Source: Imbroritus primus (GTDB lineage Bacteria > Pseudomonadota > Gammaproteobacteria > Burkholderiales > Burkholderiaceae). From it: a DNA stretch of 60,527 nt. Below are positions 18,605 to 26,688 of the stretch, in pieces; the first letter of the stretch is position 1, and each line of letters opens with the position of its first letter. The DNA lies in NCBI GenBank assembly GCA_000272025.2, contig AKCV02000013.1, forward strand, positions 1 to 60,527, in the 5' to 3' direction. Made by a program: the position numbers and the translations under genes. The notes under the pieces were generated by a model that saw only the letters and a program-made list of their open reading frames with translations, was not told the DNA's origin and did not search any database.

Positions 18605-20221
18605 ATGGTGAAACGCCGTACCGTGCTGGCGTCCGCAACGGCGTCGCTGGGATTGGCCGCGCTGGGCTGGACCCCGGCAGCGCACGCCGCGCGCGCAATG
18701 AAACTCGGACGCGCCACGTCTTTCTCGCATGAACAGCTGGTGGCGCGGGCACGTGCCCTCGCTGCCCAACCTTATGTGCCGCCGCCGGCTCCGCCGCGCG
18801 AGGTTCTCGAGAAAATCGACTACGCCGCGCACGGCAAGCTGCGTTTCAAGAGCGAGTACGCCTTGTTCGCCGATGGGCCAGGCCAGTTTCCGGTGACCTT
18901 TTTCCATCTGGGCCGGTTCTTCCAGACCCCGGTGCACATGTATCTGGTGGAGCCGGCGGGCGATGCCCAGGCGGCACGGGAAATCCTCTACGACGCGGCG
19001 TATTTCGAGATGCCGGCTGATAGCCCGGCGCGCGCCTTGCCAGCGGGCAGCGGCTTCGCGGGATTCCGTTTTCAGGAAAGCCGCACCGGCCCGCTCGACT
19101 GGCGCAAGAACGACTGGGTGGCGTTTCTTGGCGCATCCTATTTCCGCGCGGTTGGCGAGTTGCTCCAGTATGGCTTGTCGGCGCGCGGTATCGCGGTCGA
19201 TGTCGCTGTCGCGGGCAAGCCGGAGGAGTTTCCGGCCTTTACGCATGTCTATTTCGAGACGCCCCGGCCGGGCAGCGACACCGTGGTCGTGCACGCGCTG
19301 CTCGATGGGCCGAGCCTGGCGGGCGCCTACCGTTTCACCATGCGTAGGACGGACAAGATCGTGACCGATGTCGAGACGGCACTGTTCATCCGCCGCGACA
19401 TCGCGCGCCTCGGCATTGCACCTGCCACGTCCATGTACTGGTATTCGGAAACCGCCAAGGGCACGGCGGTGGATTGGCGTCCGGAAGTGCACGACTCCGA
19501 CGGGCTGGCGATCTGGACCGGTGGGGGCGAGCATATCTGGAGGCCGCTCAACAATCCGCCACGGACCACGGCATCGAGCTTTGCCGACCAGGCGCCCAAG
19601 GGCTTCGGCCTGCTGCAGCGCGACCGCGCCTTCGACAACTACATGGACGGCGTGCACTACGAGAAGCGCCCGAGTCTGTGGGTCGAGCCGCTCGATGCAT
19701 GGGGCAAGGGCGCGGTACAGCTCATCGAGATTCCGACCGACGACGAGATTCACGACAATATCGTCGCGATGTGGGTGCCGCACGAACCGGTGCGTGCCGG
19801 CGCGCAATACCGATTACGCTATCGCCTGCACTGGAATGCCGAAGAGCCGTATCCGTCTCCGCTGGCACGCTGCGTCGCCACTCGCCTTGGCAATGGCGGG
19901 CAGCCGGGCGAGCCACGGCCCCAGGGCGTGCGCAAGTTCATGGTGGAGTTTCTGGGTGGACCGCTCGCCGACCTGCCCTTCGGTGTGAAGCCCGAGGCCG
20001 TGCTGAGCGCATCGCGCGGCAAGTTCTCCTATATCTTCACCGAAGCCGTGCCCAATGGCGTGCCAGGACACTGGCGCGCGCAGTTCGACCTGACTGTCGA
20101 TGGCGATGCGCCGGTCGACATGCGCCTGTTCCTGAAGACCGGTGACCGGGCATTGTCCGAAACATGGCTGTTCCAGTACCATCCCTTTCCCTCGGTACTC
20201 AACCTGTGGAGCAAGCCGTGA
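18605..20221 (+). CDS. opgD: Periplasmic glucan biosynthesis protein, OpgD-like
   Basis: A 538-aa member of the OpgG/OpgD family, which acts in the periplasm on the backbone of osmoregulated periplasmic glucans. The N-terminus MVKRRTVLASATASLGLAAL with twin arginines is a Tat signal, ending near AAHA; Tat export is a feature of OpgD rather than OpgG. Family segments include the Y-rich AYFEMPADSPAR region, FRFQESRTGPLDWRKNDWVAFLGASYFRA and LGIAPATSMYWYSE. A GTG start at 18575 is open in frame, but the ATG at 18605 has an AGGA ribosome-binding site. No opgH/mdoH glucosyltransferase is adjacent. The stop overlaps the start of the next gene. Confidence 0.9.
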   Translation: MVKRRTVLASATASLGLAALGWTPAAHAARAMKLGRATSFSHEQLVARARALAAQPYVPPPAPPREVLEKIDYAAHGKLRFKSEYALFADGPGQFPVTFFHLGRFFQTPVHMYLVEPAGDAQAAREILYDAAYFEMPADSPARALPAGSGFAGFRFQESRTGPLDWRKNDWVAFLGASYFRAVGELLQYGLSARGIAVDVAVAGKPEEFPAFTHVYFETPRPGSDTVVVHALLDGPSLAGAYRFTMRRTDKIVTDVETALFIRRDIARLGIAPATSMYWYSETAKGTAVDWRPEVHDSDGLAIWTGGGEHIWRPLNNPPRTTASSFADQAPKGFGLLQRDRAFDNYMDGVHYEKRPSLWVEPLDAWGKGAVQLIEIPTDDEIHDNIVAMWVPHEPVRAGAQYRLRYRLHWNAEEPYPSPLARCVATRLGNGGQPGEPRPQGVRKFMVEFLGGPLADLPFGVKPEAVLSASRGKFSYIFTEAVPNGVPGHWRAQFDLTVDGDAPVDMRLFLKTGDRALSETWLFQYHPFPSVLNLWSKP

Positions 20222-20640
20222 TCGAACCTTCCCTGCTGGCGGCGTATCTGGCTGCCGGCTACCGCGTGGATACCGTGCCGCCGTTCGTCATGCGCGTCGG
20301 CCAGCCCTGTCCGCCGCTGGCCGATCTGCTGCGTCGCCATCATTGCGGTTCGGCTGCCTACCTGACCGCCTGGAATCCGCGCAGCGCGAAACTGCCGGTG
20401 GCCCAGAATGTCGAGGCGCAAGCCCGGCTAGTGCAGGACGTGGCGGCCGCGGGATACCGCTGGTACGACGGCGTCAGCAACGACCCCACGGGCGACTGGC
20501 CGCAGGAGCCCAGCGTGCTGGTGCTCGGCCTGTCGCGCGAGCGCGCCCGTGAACTGGCGCGGGCTTATGAGCAGAATGCCTTCCTGTGGACAGAGCTGGA
20601 TGCCCAGGGCACGGTTGAGCCCGCGCTCGTCGTTGTGTGA
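20218..20640 (+). CDS. DUF3293 domain protein
   Basis: A 140-aa protein of the DUF3293 family. Diagnostic segments are LLAAYLAAGYRVDT at the start, the central AAYLTAWNPRSAKLP, GYRWYDGVSNDPTGDWPQEPS and the closing ARAYEQNAFLWTELD. It appears to begin at a GTG at 20218 that overlaps the opgD stop (GTGA), so the two genes should be translationally coupled. No function is established for this family. It has no signal peptide, so it probably stays in the cytoplasm although its partner is periplasmic. Confidence 0.85.
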   Translation: MIEPSLLAAYLAAGYRVDTVPPFVMRVGQPCPPLADLLRRHHCGSAAYLTAWNPRSAKLPVAQNVEAQARLVQDVAAAGYRWYDGVSNDPTGDWPQEPSVLVLGLSRERARELARAYEQNAFLWTELDAQGTVEPALVVV

Positions 20641-20642
20641 TT

Positions 20643-20676
20643 TGGCGAGCGACACGCCCCGATTGATTGCTCGCCA
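20643..20676. repeat. 8-bp inverted repeat after the DUF3293 gene
   Basis: TGGCGAGC and its exact complement GCTCGCCA are separated by 18 bases directly after the DUF3293 stop codon and upstream of the response-regulator gene. There is no T tract, so a terminator is doubtful; a dyad for a regulator or an RNA stem are alternatives. Confidence 0.4.
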
Positions 20677-20769
20677 CACGTCGCGGCGCTGTCACCGCGA
20701 TACCACGCTCCTGTTCCGTGCTACCCCGCCGCCGCAGCGCAAGCCGGCCGAATCGCGTATCCTCCCGCC

Positions 20770-21468
20770 ATGCGCCTGCTGATCATCGAAGACAACGCCG
20801 ATATCGTCGCCAACCTGTATGGCTATTTCGAGCCGCTCGGGCACGTCCTCGACACGGCCGCGAACGGCTACGCCGGTCTGGCGCTCGCCGCGCAGCACGA
20901 GTATGACGCCATCGTGCTGGACCTGTCGCTACCCGGACTCGATGGGCTGACATTGTGCCGCCGGCTGCGCGATGAACTGCAGCAGTCCGTGCCCGTCCTT
21001 ATGTTGACCGCGCGCGATACGCTTGATGACAAGGTTGCAGGCTTCGAGAGCGGCGCGGATGACTATCTCGTCAAGCCGTTTTCACTGGTCGAGCTGGATG
21101 CCAGGCTCAAGGCTCTGGTGCGCCGCGCGCACGGGGTCAAGACCGATACTGGTCGGCTGCAGGTCGGCGATCTGGTATTCGATACCGCGACCTACGAAGT
21201 CCGGCGCGGCGGTCGTCCGGTCGAACTGACCCGGACCGGCTACAAACTGCTTGCCTGCCTGATGCGCGCCGCCCCCAAGGTAGTGTCGCGTGCCACGCTG
21301 GAAGCGGAAGTGTGGGGCGATGACCGTCCCGACAGCGATGCGCTGCGCACGCACATCCACGCCCTGCGCCAGGCCATCGACCGGCCGCAGGAGAGCACGC
21401 CGGGCCACGCCATGCTGCGTACCGTTCAAGGCGTCGGCTACCGTCTGGTGAGCGAAGATGCCGTTTGA
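20770..21468 (+). CDS. OmpR/PmrA-type response regulator
   Basis: A 232-aa two-component response regulator. The receiver domain (about 1-115) has the acidic pair in IIEDNA, phospho-acceptor Asp51 in IVLDLSLPG, Thr80 in MLTARD and Lys102 in LVKPF. The C-terminal winged helix contains ELTRTGYKLLACLM and the DNA-recognition part VWGDDRPDSDALRTHIHALRQAID. It overlaps the sensor-kinase gene by 11 bases. Because the eptA-like gene follows and carries PmrA-box-like repeats upstream, a PmrA-like role is inferred, not shown. Confidence 0.93.
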   Translation: MRLLIIEDNADIVANLYGYFEPLGHVLDTAANGYAGLALAAQHEYDAIVLDLSLPGLDGLTLCRRLRDELQQSVPVLMLTARDTLDDKVAGFESGADDYLVKPFSLVELDARLKALVRRAHGVKTDTGRLQVGDLVFDTATYEVRRGGRPVELTRTGYKLLACLMRAAPKVVSRATLEAEVWGDDRPDSDALRTHIHALRQAIDRPQESTPGHAMLRTVQGVGYRLVSEDAV

Positions 21469-22762
21469 CGATTTACCTCCCATGCCGCCACGCCCCTCGA
21501 GCGCCTTGCGCCGGCGGATCATCAGTGCGTATCTCCTGTTTACGCTGGGCGTGTGTGCGCTGTTCGGCGTGATTGCCATGTTTGCCGTCGAAGGTATCGA
21601 GGTACGACTGGTCGACGAACGCCTGACCGAGATCGCCGAGTGGGCCTCCCCGCGCCACGCCGGCGGCCTGCCTGTCGAGATGCCGGCGGGCGTCAGTTTC
21701 TATCATGGCGAGTCTATCCCGTTGTCGTTGCGCGGTCTGTCGCCGGGCATCCAGGAAAAGACGGTGGATGGCGTCGGACTGCACGTGCTGGCCGGGCGCG
21801 ATGCTGCCGGAGAATACGTTGTGGTCGATCACGAGAGCGACTACGAGGAAATCGAACTGGTGGTCTACACCATCGTCGGCGCTGGTTTCCTGGGATGTCT
21901 CGGACTGGCGCTGGTGCTGGGGCGGCTCACCGCCAACTGGCTGGTGACGCCGGTGACCGAACTGGCCGAGGCGGTGGCGCGCGATACGCCGGAGGCGATC
22001 CAGCCGCTCCTCGCGCGCGACGATGAGATGGGGGCGCTGGCGCGGTCATTTACCGCGCGCACGGCTGAACTGCAGCAGTATCTGGCGCGCGAGCGCTTCT
22101 TTACCGGCGATGTCAGCCACGAACTGCGTACACCGCTGACCGTGATCACGGGTGCGGCGGAACTGCTGGCCCAGCGCACCACCGAGACGCCGACCCTGCA
22201 CGCACCCGTGGCACGTATCCAGCGGGCGGTGCAGGAAGCTTCGGAGTGCATCAACGTTCTCCTGCTGCTGGCCCGTGCGCCCGAGCGGATCGATGCGCCG
22301 GCCAACGATATGGCCGATATCATCCGGACCGAGATGGAGCATTGCCAGCCTTTACTGGCGAACAAGCCGGTCAGTCTGGTGTTCGAAGGACTCCCTCAGC
22401 GCACGGTATTTGCACATGGCGAACTGGCCGCGACGGCCATTGGGAATTTGCTGCGCAATGCTTGCCAGTACACGGCGGCCGGACAGGTGCTGGTGCAGCT
22501 TGATGCGGACGGCGTCAACGTGAGCGATACGGGCCCCGGCGTGCCCGAGGTGATCCGCGCGCGCCTGCAGGATGCGCCGCTGCCCGCCGGGGCCGGCGGG
22601 CAGCGCCCGGTCGGCGCGAATGGTTCGGCTGGTACGGGCCTGGGACTGGCACTGGTGCGCCGCATCTGCGAGCACCTCGGCTGGCAGTTGCAGGTAAGCG
22701 ACCCGCCTGGCGGCGGTAGCTGTTTTCGCATCGTGTTCTCGCCTGCGCCGCGCGTCACCTGA
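21458..22762 (+). CDS. Sensor histidine kinase, two-component partner
   Basis: A 434-aa inner-membrane kinase. A membrane helix near residues 20-40 (AYLLFTLGVCALFGVIAMFA) and a second near 130-155 (VYTIVGAGFLGCLGLALVLG) enclose a periplasmic sensor of about 90 residues. A HAMP linker follows, then the H-box FTGDVSHELRTPLTVI with the phosphorylated His, and a catalytic domain with N-box NLLRNACQYT, G1 VSDTGPGVP and G2 GTGLGLALVRRI. The ligand is unknown. It overlaps the regulator gene and precedes the phosphoethanolamine transferase gene. Confidence 0.93.
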   Translation: MPFDDLPPMPPRPSSALRRRIISAYLLFTLGVCALFGVIAMFAVEGIEVRLVDERLTEIAEWASPRHAGGLPVEMPAGVSFYHGESIPLSLRGLSPGIQEKTVDGVGLHVLAGRDAAGEYVVVDHESDYEEIELVVYTIVGAGFLGCLGLALVLGRLTANWLVTPVTELAEAVARDTPEAIQPLLARDDEMGALARSFTARTAELQQYLARERFFTGDVSHELRTPLTVITGAAELLAQRTTETPTLHAPVARIQRAVQEASECINVLLLLARAPERIDAPANDMADIIRTEMEHCQPLLANKPVSLVFEGLPQRTVFAHGELAATAIGNLLRNACQYTAAGQVLVQLDADGVNVSDTGPGVPEVIRARLQDAPLPAGAGGQRPVGANGSAGTGLGLALVRRICEHLGWQLQVSDPPGGGSCFRIVFSPAPRVT

Positions 22763-22778
22763 ACGTTACTTTCCCCTT

Positions 22779-22806
22779 CTTAACGTATTCCTAACATCTT
22801 CCTCAC
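22779..22806 (+). promoter_or_regulatory. Three PmrA-box-like direct repeats upstream of the eptA-like gene
   Basis: CTTAAC (22779-22784), CCTAAC (22790-22795) and CCTCAC (22801-22806) are each separated by exactly 5 bases, giving an 11-bp period that places them on the same face of the helix. This is the arrangement bound by PmrA/OmpR-type regulators, whose known box is CTTAAT-N5-CTTAAT. The site lies between the sensor-kinase stop and the eptA start, about 100 bases upstream of the start codon. That the adjacent regulator binds here is an inference. Confidence 0.65.
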
Positions 22807-22816
22807 GCTGCGCTGA

Positions 22817-22845
22817 CGGCTGCCCGGTTACGTTTGCGGCAGCCG
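22817..22845. repeat. 8-bp inverted repeat in the eptA leader
   Basis: CGGCTGCC and GGCAGCCG, separated by 13 bases, could form a stem-loop between the PmrA-like repeats and the eptA-like start codon. It may act in the 5' leader of the mRNA; there is no T tract. Confidence 0.4.
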
Positions 22846-22906
22846 GCGGATGTCCTGCCGGCATGGTCATTGTGACTGGCTCCCGCGGCCGGTCCTTGGG
22901 GAAGGC

Positions 22907-24556
22907 ATGCAGGCACCGTCGCAGTTCATACAGTCACGCTTCAGTTTGCGTCCATGGATGCTGACCCTGGCCGTCTCGGTGCTGCTGGTCGCGGTATACA
23001 ACATGGCCTTCTGGCGGCATCTGGTGGCAGCCACCGGCGGGCTGGTGGCGGGTAACCTGCTGCTCTACGCGGCGACTTTCGTCATCCTCGTGCTGCTGCT
23101 GAATGTCACGCTGACGCTGCTGGCATTCCGTCCGCTGCTGAAACCCGTCATCATCCTCCTGCTGTGCGTGACCTCGCTGGCCAGCTATTTCATGAACCAC
23201 TACGGGATCGTGATCGACGCGGCGATGATCCAGAACGTCTTCGAAACCGATCCGCGCGAAGCCTCCGAACTGTTCAACTGGAAGCTCGCCGCGACCTTCC
23301 TGCTGCTGGGATTGTTGCCGTCTGTGCTGGTGTGGCGCGTGCCGCTGCGCTATGCATCCTTCCGCCGCGAGACCCTGTCGCGTGGCAGCGCACTCGGCAT
23401 TTCGCTGGCGGTCGCCGTGGCCTTGCTGTTGGTGTTCTTCAAGACGTTTGCCCCGACCTTTCGGGAGCATCGTGAACTGCGCTTCCTGCTGACGCCGTTC
23501 AACTATATCCAGGCTACCAACAGCTTCGTCAAACGCAAGCTGAGCCGGCCCCTCGTAGTTGCTCCGCTGGGAACGGATGCCGTGCGCGGTCCGCTGTGGG
23601 CAGCCTCGAGCCCGCGCCGTACGGTGATGGTGATTGTTGTCGGCGAGACAGCACGCGCCATGAATTTCTCGCTCAATGGCTATGCTCGCCAGACCAATCC
23701 TGAACTGGCGCGGCAAGATGGGCTGGTCAATTTCCGCGAGGTTTACTCCTGCGGCACCGCCACTGCCGTATCGGTGCCGTGCGTCTTCTCGGCGCTGGGA
23801 CGCGCGGATTATTCGGAAAGCAAGGCAAAGAGCCAGCAGGGTTTGCTCGACGTGCTGAGCCATGCGGGCATGGATGTCCTGTGGCGCGATAACAATTCGG
23901 GGTGCAAGGGCGTATGCGACCGTGTGCGCTACGAGGATTACTCTTCCTCTGCCACACGTGATGCATTCTGCGTCAATGGCGAATGCTATGACGAACGCAT
24001 GCTGGAAAAGCTGCCCGAGATCATCCGTGACACGCAGCGCGATATGGTGATCGTGCTGCATCAGAAGGGCAGCCATGGGCCGGCCTATGCCAAGCGCTAT
24101 CCGGAAGGCTTTGGGCGTTTCGGCCCGGTGTGCGATACCAATGACCTTGCCAAGTGCTCAACCGCCTCGATTGTCGCGGCCTACGACAACACCATTCTGT
24201 ACACGGATCACTTTATCAGCCGGGCGATCGATATGCTCAGGGCGGAAAAAGGGGTGGATACGGCACTCATGTATTTCTCGGATCACGGTGAATCGCTCGG
24301 CGAGAACAATATGTACCTGCATGGGGCGCCGTATATGATCGCGCCGGTAGAGCAGCGACACGTGCCTTTCATGCTGTGGATGTCACGCAGTTTCGGAGAG
24401 CGTTACCAGATCGACGGCAAGTGCCTGGCCGCACGCAGCGGCCAGACGTTCTCGCACGACAATGTGTTCCATACCGTGCTGGGCATGCTGAACGTGCAGA
24501 CCGCGGTCTACAGTCCGGCCCTCGATATGGTGCATGCCTGCCGCCACGCTGCCTGA
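22907..24556 (+). CDS. eptA: Lipid A phosphoethanolamine transferase (EptA/MCR-like)
   Basis: A 549-aa inner-membrane enzyme that transfers phosphoethanolamine from phosphatidylethanolamine to lipid A, which lowers surface charge and raises resistance to polymyxins. About five N-terminal membrane helices (to residue 180) precede a periplasmic alkaline-phosphatase-fold domain. Zinc and catalytic residues are conserved: Glu247 in VVGETARAMNF, nucleophile Thr284 in SCGTATAVSVPC, His in LHQKGSHGP, and Asp-His in YFSDHGESLGENNMYLHG. The ATG at 22907 is chosen over earlier in-frame starts because the first membrane helix starts soon after. The overlapping two-component genes upstream suggest it is the regulated output. 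Confidence 0.93.
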   Translation: MQAPSQFIQSRFSLRPWMLTLAVSVLLVAVYNMAFWRHLVAATGGLVAGNLLLYAATFVILVLLLNVTLTLLAFRPLLKPVIILLLCVTSLASYFMNHYGIVIDAAMIQNVFETDPREASELFNWKLAATFLLLGLLPSVLVWRVPLRYASFRRETLSRGSALGISLAVAVALLLVFFKTFAPTFREHRELRFLLTPFNYIQATNSFVKRKLSRPLVVAPLGTDAVRGPLWAASSPRRTVMVIVVGETARAMNFSLNGYARQTNPELARQDGLVNFREVYSCGTATAVSVPCVFSALGRADYSESKAKSQQGLLDVLSHAGMDVLWRDNNSGCKGVCDRVRYEDYSSSATRDAFCVNGECYDERMLEKLPEIIRDTQRDMVIVLHQKGSHGPAYAKRYPEGFGRFGPVCDTNDLAKCSTASIVAAYDNTILYTDHFISRAIDMLRAEKGVDTALMYFSDHGESLGENNMYLHGAPYMIAPVEQRHVPFMLWMSRSFGERYQIDGKCLAARSGQTFSHDNVFHTVLGMLNVQTAVYSPALDMVHACRHAA

Positions 24557-24594
24557 GGGCGGCTCGGACGATCGGTGCGGCAGGCGGGGCGGGA

Positions 24595-25578
24595 TCAGTC
24601 CATGCTGATCTTGGCTTCGGCAGCGAGCTTCTTCCAGTCGGCGATCTCGCGCGTCACGCGCTTGTCGAGGTCCGCTGCGCTGCTGCCAACCACCACGGCG
24701 CCTTGTGCCAGGAATTTCTTCTGGATGTCCGGATCCTTGGCAGCGTTGGCGACAGAAGCCTGGAGCTTGTCGACGACGGCTTGCGGCGTCTTGGCCGGCA
24801 CGAACATGGCGTACCAGGAATCCACCTCGAAGCCGGGTACCGTTTCTGCGACGGTCGGCATATCCGGGAACACCGGGCTGCGCTTGGCCGTGGACACGGC
24901 GATGCCTTTCAGCTTGCCTTGCTTGATGAACTCGGCCACTGCGGGCAGCGAGACCCACAGCGCCGGAATCTGGTTGCCGAGCACGTCGATGACAGCCGGG
25001 CCGCCGCCGCGATAAGCAATGTGCGTCAGCTTGGCTTTCGTCTTGAGGCGCAGCTGCTCACCAGCGATATGGCTGGGCGAACCCGTGCCGGCCGAGCCAT
25101 AGTCAAGGCCGTTCGGCAGGCTGTTGGCATAGGCGATCAACTCACGTAGGTTGTTCGCGGCGACGCTGGGATGCACGACCAGCACCTGCGGGGCCGATGC
25201 CACGAGGCTAACCGGCTTGAAGTCCTTGAGCGTATCGAACGACAGCTTCTTGTAGATGGCCGGGTTGATGGTGTGCGACGACAGCGTCAGCAGCACGGTA
25301 TAGCCATCGGGGGCGCTCTTCGCGACCACGTTGGTGCCGATCGTGCCGCCTGCGCCGCCGCGGTTTTCAACCACGATGGACTGGCCGAGTGCCTTGGCCA
25401 TCGGTTCCTGGATGATACGGGCTGCGACGTCGACGCTGCCGCCTGCCGGGTACGACACGACCAGGGTGATCGGCTTGGTCGGATAGGCAGGGTTGGCAAC
25501 CGCAAACGCGGAGCAAAGGGAAAGCGTCGCGCCAGCCAGAACGGCGGCGCGGGAACTGCGGGTCATGCGCGCGAACAT
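24595..25578 (-). CDS. Bug-family (TctC-like) periplasmic solute-binding protein
   Basis: A 327-aa periplasmic binding protein of the tripartite tricarboxylate transporter family, hugely expanded in Burkholderiales. The signal peptide ends near FAVA before NPAYPTKPITLVV. Family marks are YPAGGSVDVAARII, VENRGGAGGTIGTNVVAKSAPDGYT, GSAGTGSPSHIAGE and PTVAETVPGFEVDSWYAMF. A GGAG ribosome-binding site 6 bases upstream supports the ATG at 25578 rather than one 7 codons earlier. No TctA/TctB membrane genes lie nearby, so it is an orphan; the ligand is unknown. Confidence 0.92.
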   Translation of the reverse strand: MFARMTRSSRAAVLAGATLSLCSAFAVANPAYPTKPITLVVSYPAGGSVDVAARIIQEPMAKALGQSIVVENRGGAGGTIGTNVVAKSAPDGYTVLLTLSSHTINPAIYKKLSFDTLKDFKPVSLVASAPQVLVVHPSVAANNLRELIAYANSLPNGLDYGSAGTGSPSHIAGEQLRLKTKAKLTHIAYRGGGPAVIDVLGNQIPALWVSLPAVAEFIKQGKLKGIAVSTAKRSPVFPDMPTVAETVPGFEVDSWYAMFVPAKTPQAVVDKLQASVANAAKDPDIQKKFLAQGAVVVGSSAADLDKRVTREIADWKKLAAEAKISMD

Positions 25579-25810
25579 TGAGATCTCCAAACTCGGCATT
25601 TAGGGATGAGCCGAGCTTATTGTTTTTTTGACGTGTTGATGAGAAGTATTTTTCGCATTGATATGAGAAAAACACATATAACATTTACCCGATTAAACTT
25701 CTTTGCGCAAGCAGCATATGTACTATCATTCGAGAAAAACCGGCTTGCGCCGCCGCCCAGAAGGTGCCGGCAAGGCCACGTGAATCCACGGTCCATCACC
25801 GGAGGGCATC

Positions 25811-26320
25811 ATGGAACTTCACTTGCGATCTCATCATCTGTGGGAAGCCCGGCTGCCGGACTGGCCTGCGGCCGTTGTTGCCGGCTTTGTCGCGGGCGCG
25901 CTGGTCATGGTCCTTGAATTGCTGTGGGTGACCTTGGTCATGGGCATCAGCCCGTGGATCGGCCCGCGCATGATCGCGGCCATGCTGCTGGGCCCGGGCG
26001 TGCTCGAGCCCGCGACCTTCAACGTGTGGGTCATCGCGGTGTCCCTGTTTGTCCACTTCCTGCTGGGGAGCGTGCTGGGCGTGCTGTTCGCCCTCGTGGC
26101 CGCGCCCTTGCGCCTCGATTCGAACGTGGCGCTGGTCCTGGTGGCTGGCTTGCTGTTCGGTGTCGTGGTCTATCTGGTCAATATCGTCGGCATGTCGCGC
26201 GTCTTCACCTGGTTCGCCCCGACGCAGGGATGGGCGACCTTCACGGCCCATCTGGTGTTCGGCATGTTCACCAGTTGGATGTACTGGCTTCTGGAGAGAC
26301 GGGGGACGGGCATGTCCTGA
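25811..26320 (+). CDS. Small membrane protein, unknown function
   Basis: A 169-aa protein with four predicted membrane helices (roughly residues 20-45, 70-98, 104-126 and 140-160) and short hydrophilic ends. No motif identifies it. Notable residues in the membrane part are Glu36 in MVLELLWVTLVMG and a Trp-rich final helix (FGMFTSWMYWLLERRG). An AT-rich region of 200 bases separates it from the divergent Bug gene. It precedes the cytochrome oxidase operon, from which it is separated by a 370-base repeat-containing spacer, so a link to that operon is only positional. Confidence 0.75.
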   Translation: MELHLRSHHLWEARLPDWPAAVVAGFVAGALVMVLELLWVTLVMGISPWIGPRMIAAMLLGPGVLEPATFNVWVIAVSLFVHFLLGSVLGVLFALVAAPLRLDSNVALVLVAGLLFGVVVYLVNIVGMSRVFTWFAPTQGWATFTAHLVFGMFTSWMYWLLERRGTGMS

Positions 26321-26419
26321 CATTCACCGTTTTTCCAGCCCATGGCGCCGCTAGGCGGTGCCCGGACGCGCGGTTATTCCGCGCGTCCACTATTTTAGGA
26401 TGTCGATTATCGGTACCTG

Positions 26420-26434
26420 TCCGATATATTGGGA
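26420..26434. repeat. Copy 1 of 15-bp element TCCGATATATTGGGA
   Basis: First of three exact copies. Its core CCGATATATTGG is a 12-bp palindrome apart from one mismatched base pair, as expected for the site of a dimeric regulator. It shares TGTCC upstream and GGGA(T/C)GGG downstream with copy 2. Confidence 0.75.
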
Positions 26435-26480
26435 TGGGATTATCCTGATCAGCGTCTTCCATATTATTTTCCCTGGGTTG

Positions 26481-26495
26481 TCCGATATATTGGGA
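26481..26495. repeat. Copy 2 of 15-bp element TCCGATATATTGGGA
   Basis: Second exact copy, 61 bases after copy 1 start to start. It is followed by CGGGGATATGCC, which resembles the sequence that follows copy 1 (TGGGATTATCC). Confidence 0.75.
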
Positions 26496-26514
26496 CGGGG
26501 ATATGCCGGGAATA

Positions 26515-26529
26515 TCCGATATATTGGGA
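26515..26529. repeat. Copy 3 of 15-bp element TCCGATATATTGGGA
   Basis: Third exact copy, 34 bases after copy 2 start to start and about 160-175 bases upstream of the possible starts of the subunit II gene. The sequence TTATC follows, as it does near copy 1. Confidence 0.75.
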
Positions 26530-26688
26530 TTATCTGGCGTCCGCCGGATTTTCTCCGGATTTTTTTTGCGACTTCCCCCCTGCGGAAGGCGGGTATCCGG
26601 GCGTCGCGCCACCTTTCTTGCACCTCCCGGTTCCACGAACTAGTCTTGAAGCACTTGTAGTCGACATCCGGTCGGATCGGCACCGCGC

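Larger units (their letters stand above)
26321..26688. other. Spacer with repeated near-palindromes upstream of the coxMNOP-like operon
   Basis: This 368-base stretch carries no credible gene. It is more AT-rich than its surroundings and holds three identical copies of a 15-base element (listed separately), surrounded by further partly similar text such as GGGATTATC. No obvious -35/-10 pair stands out. It is probably the regulatory region of the oxidase operon that begins at its right end. Confidence 0.6.

Noticed and set aside
22817..22845. Hairpin in the eptA leader as a riboswitch or terminator
   Set aside because: A single 8-bp stem with no T tract and no conserved aptamer-like core is not enough to call either. 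It is listed only as a repeat.
22934..24076. Minus-strand frame of 380 codons opposite the eptA-like gene
   Set aside because: Composition (Q, H, R, E) and the absence of motifs mark it as a shadow; the plus-strand gene has all catalytic residues.
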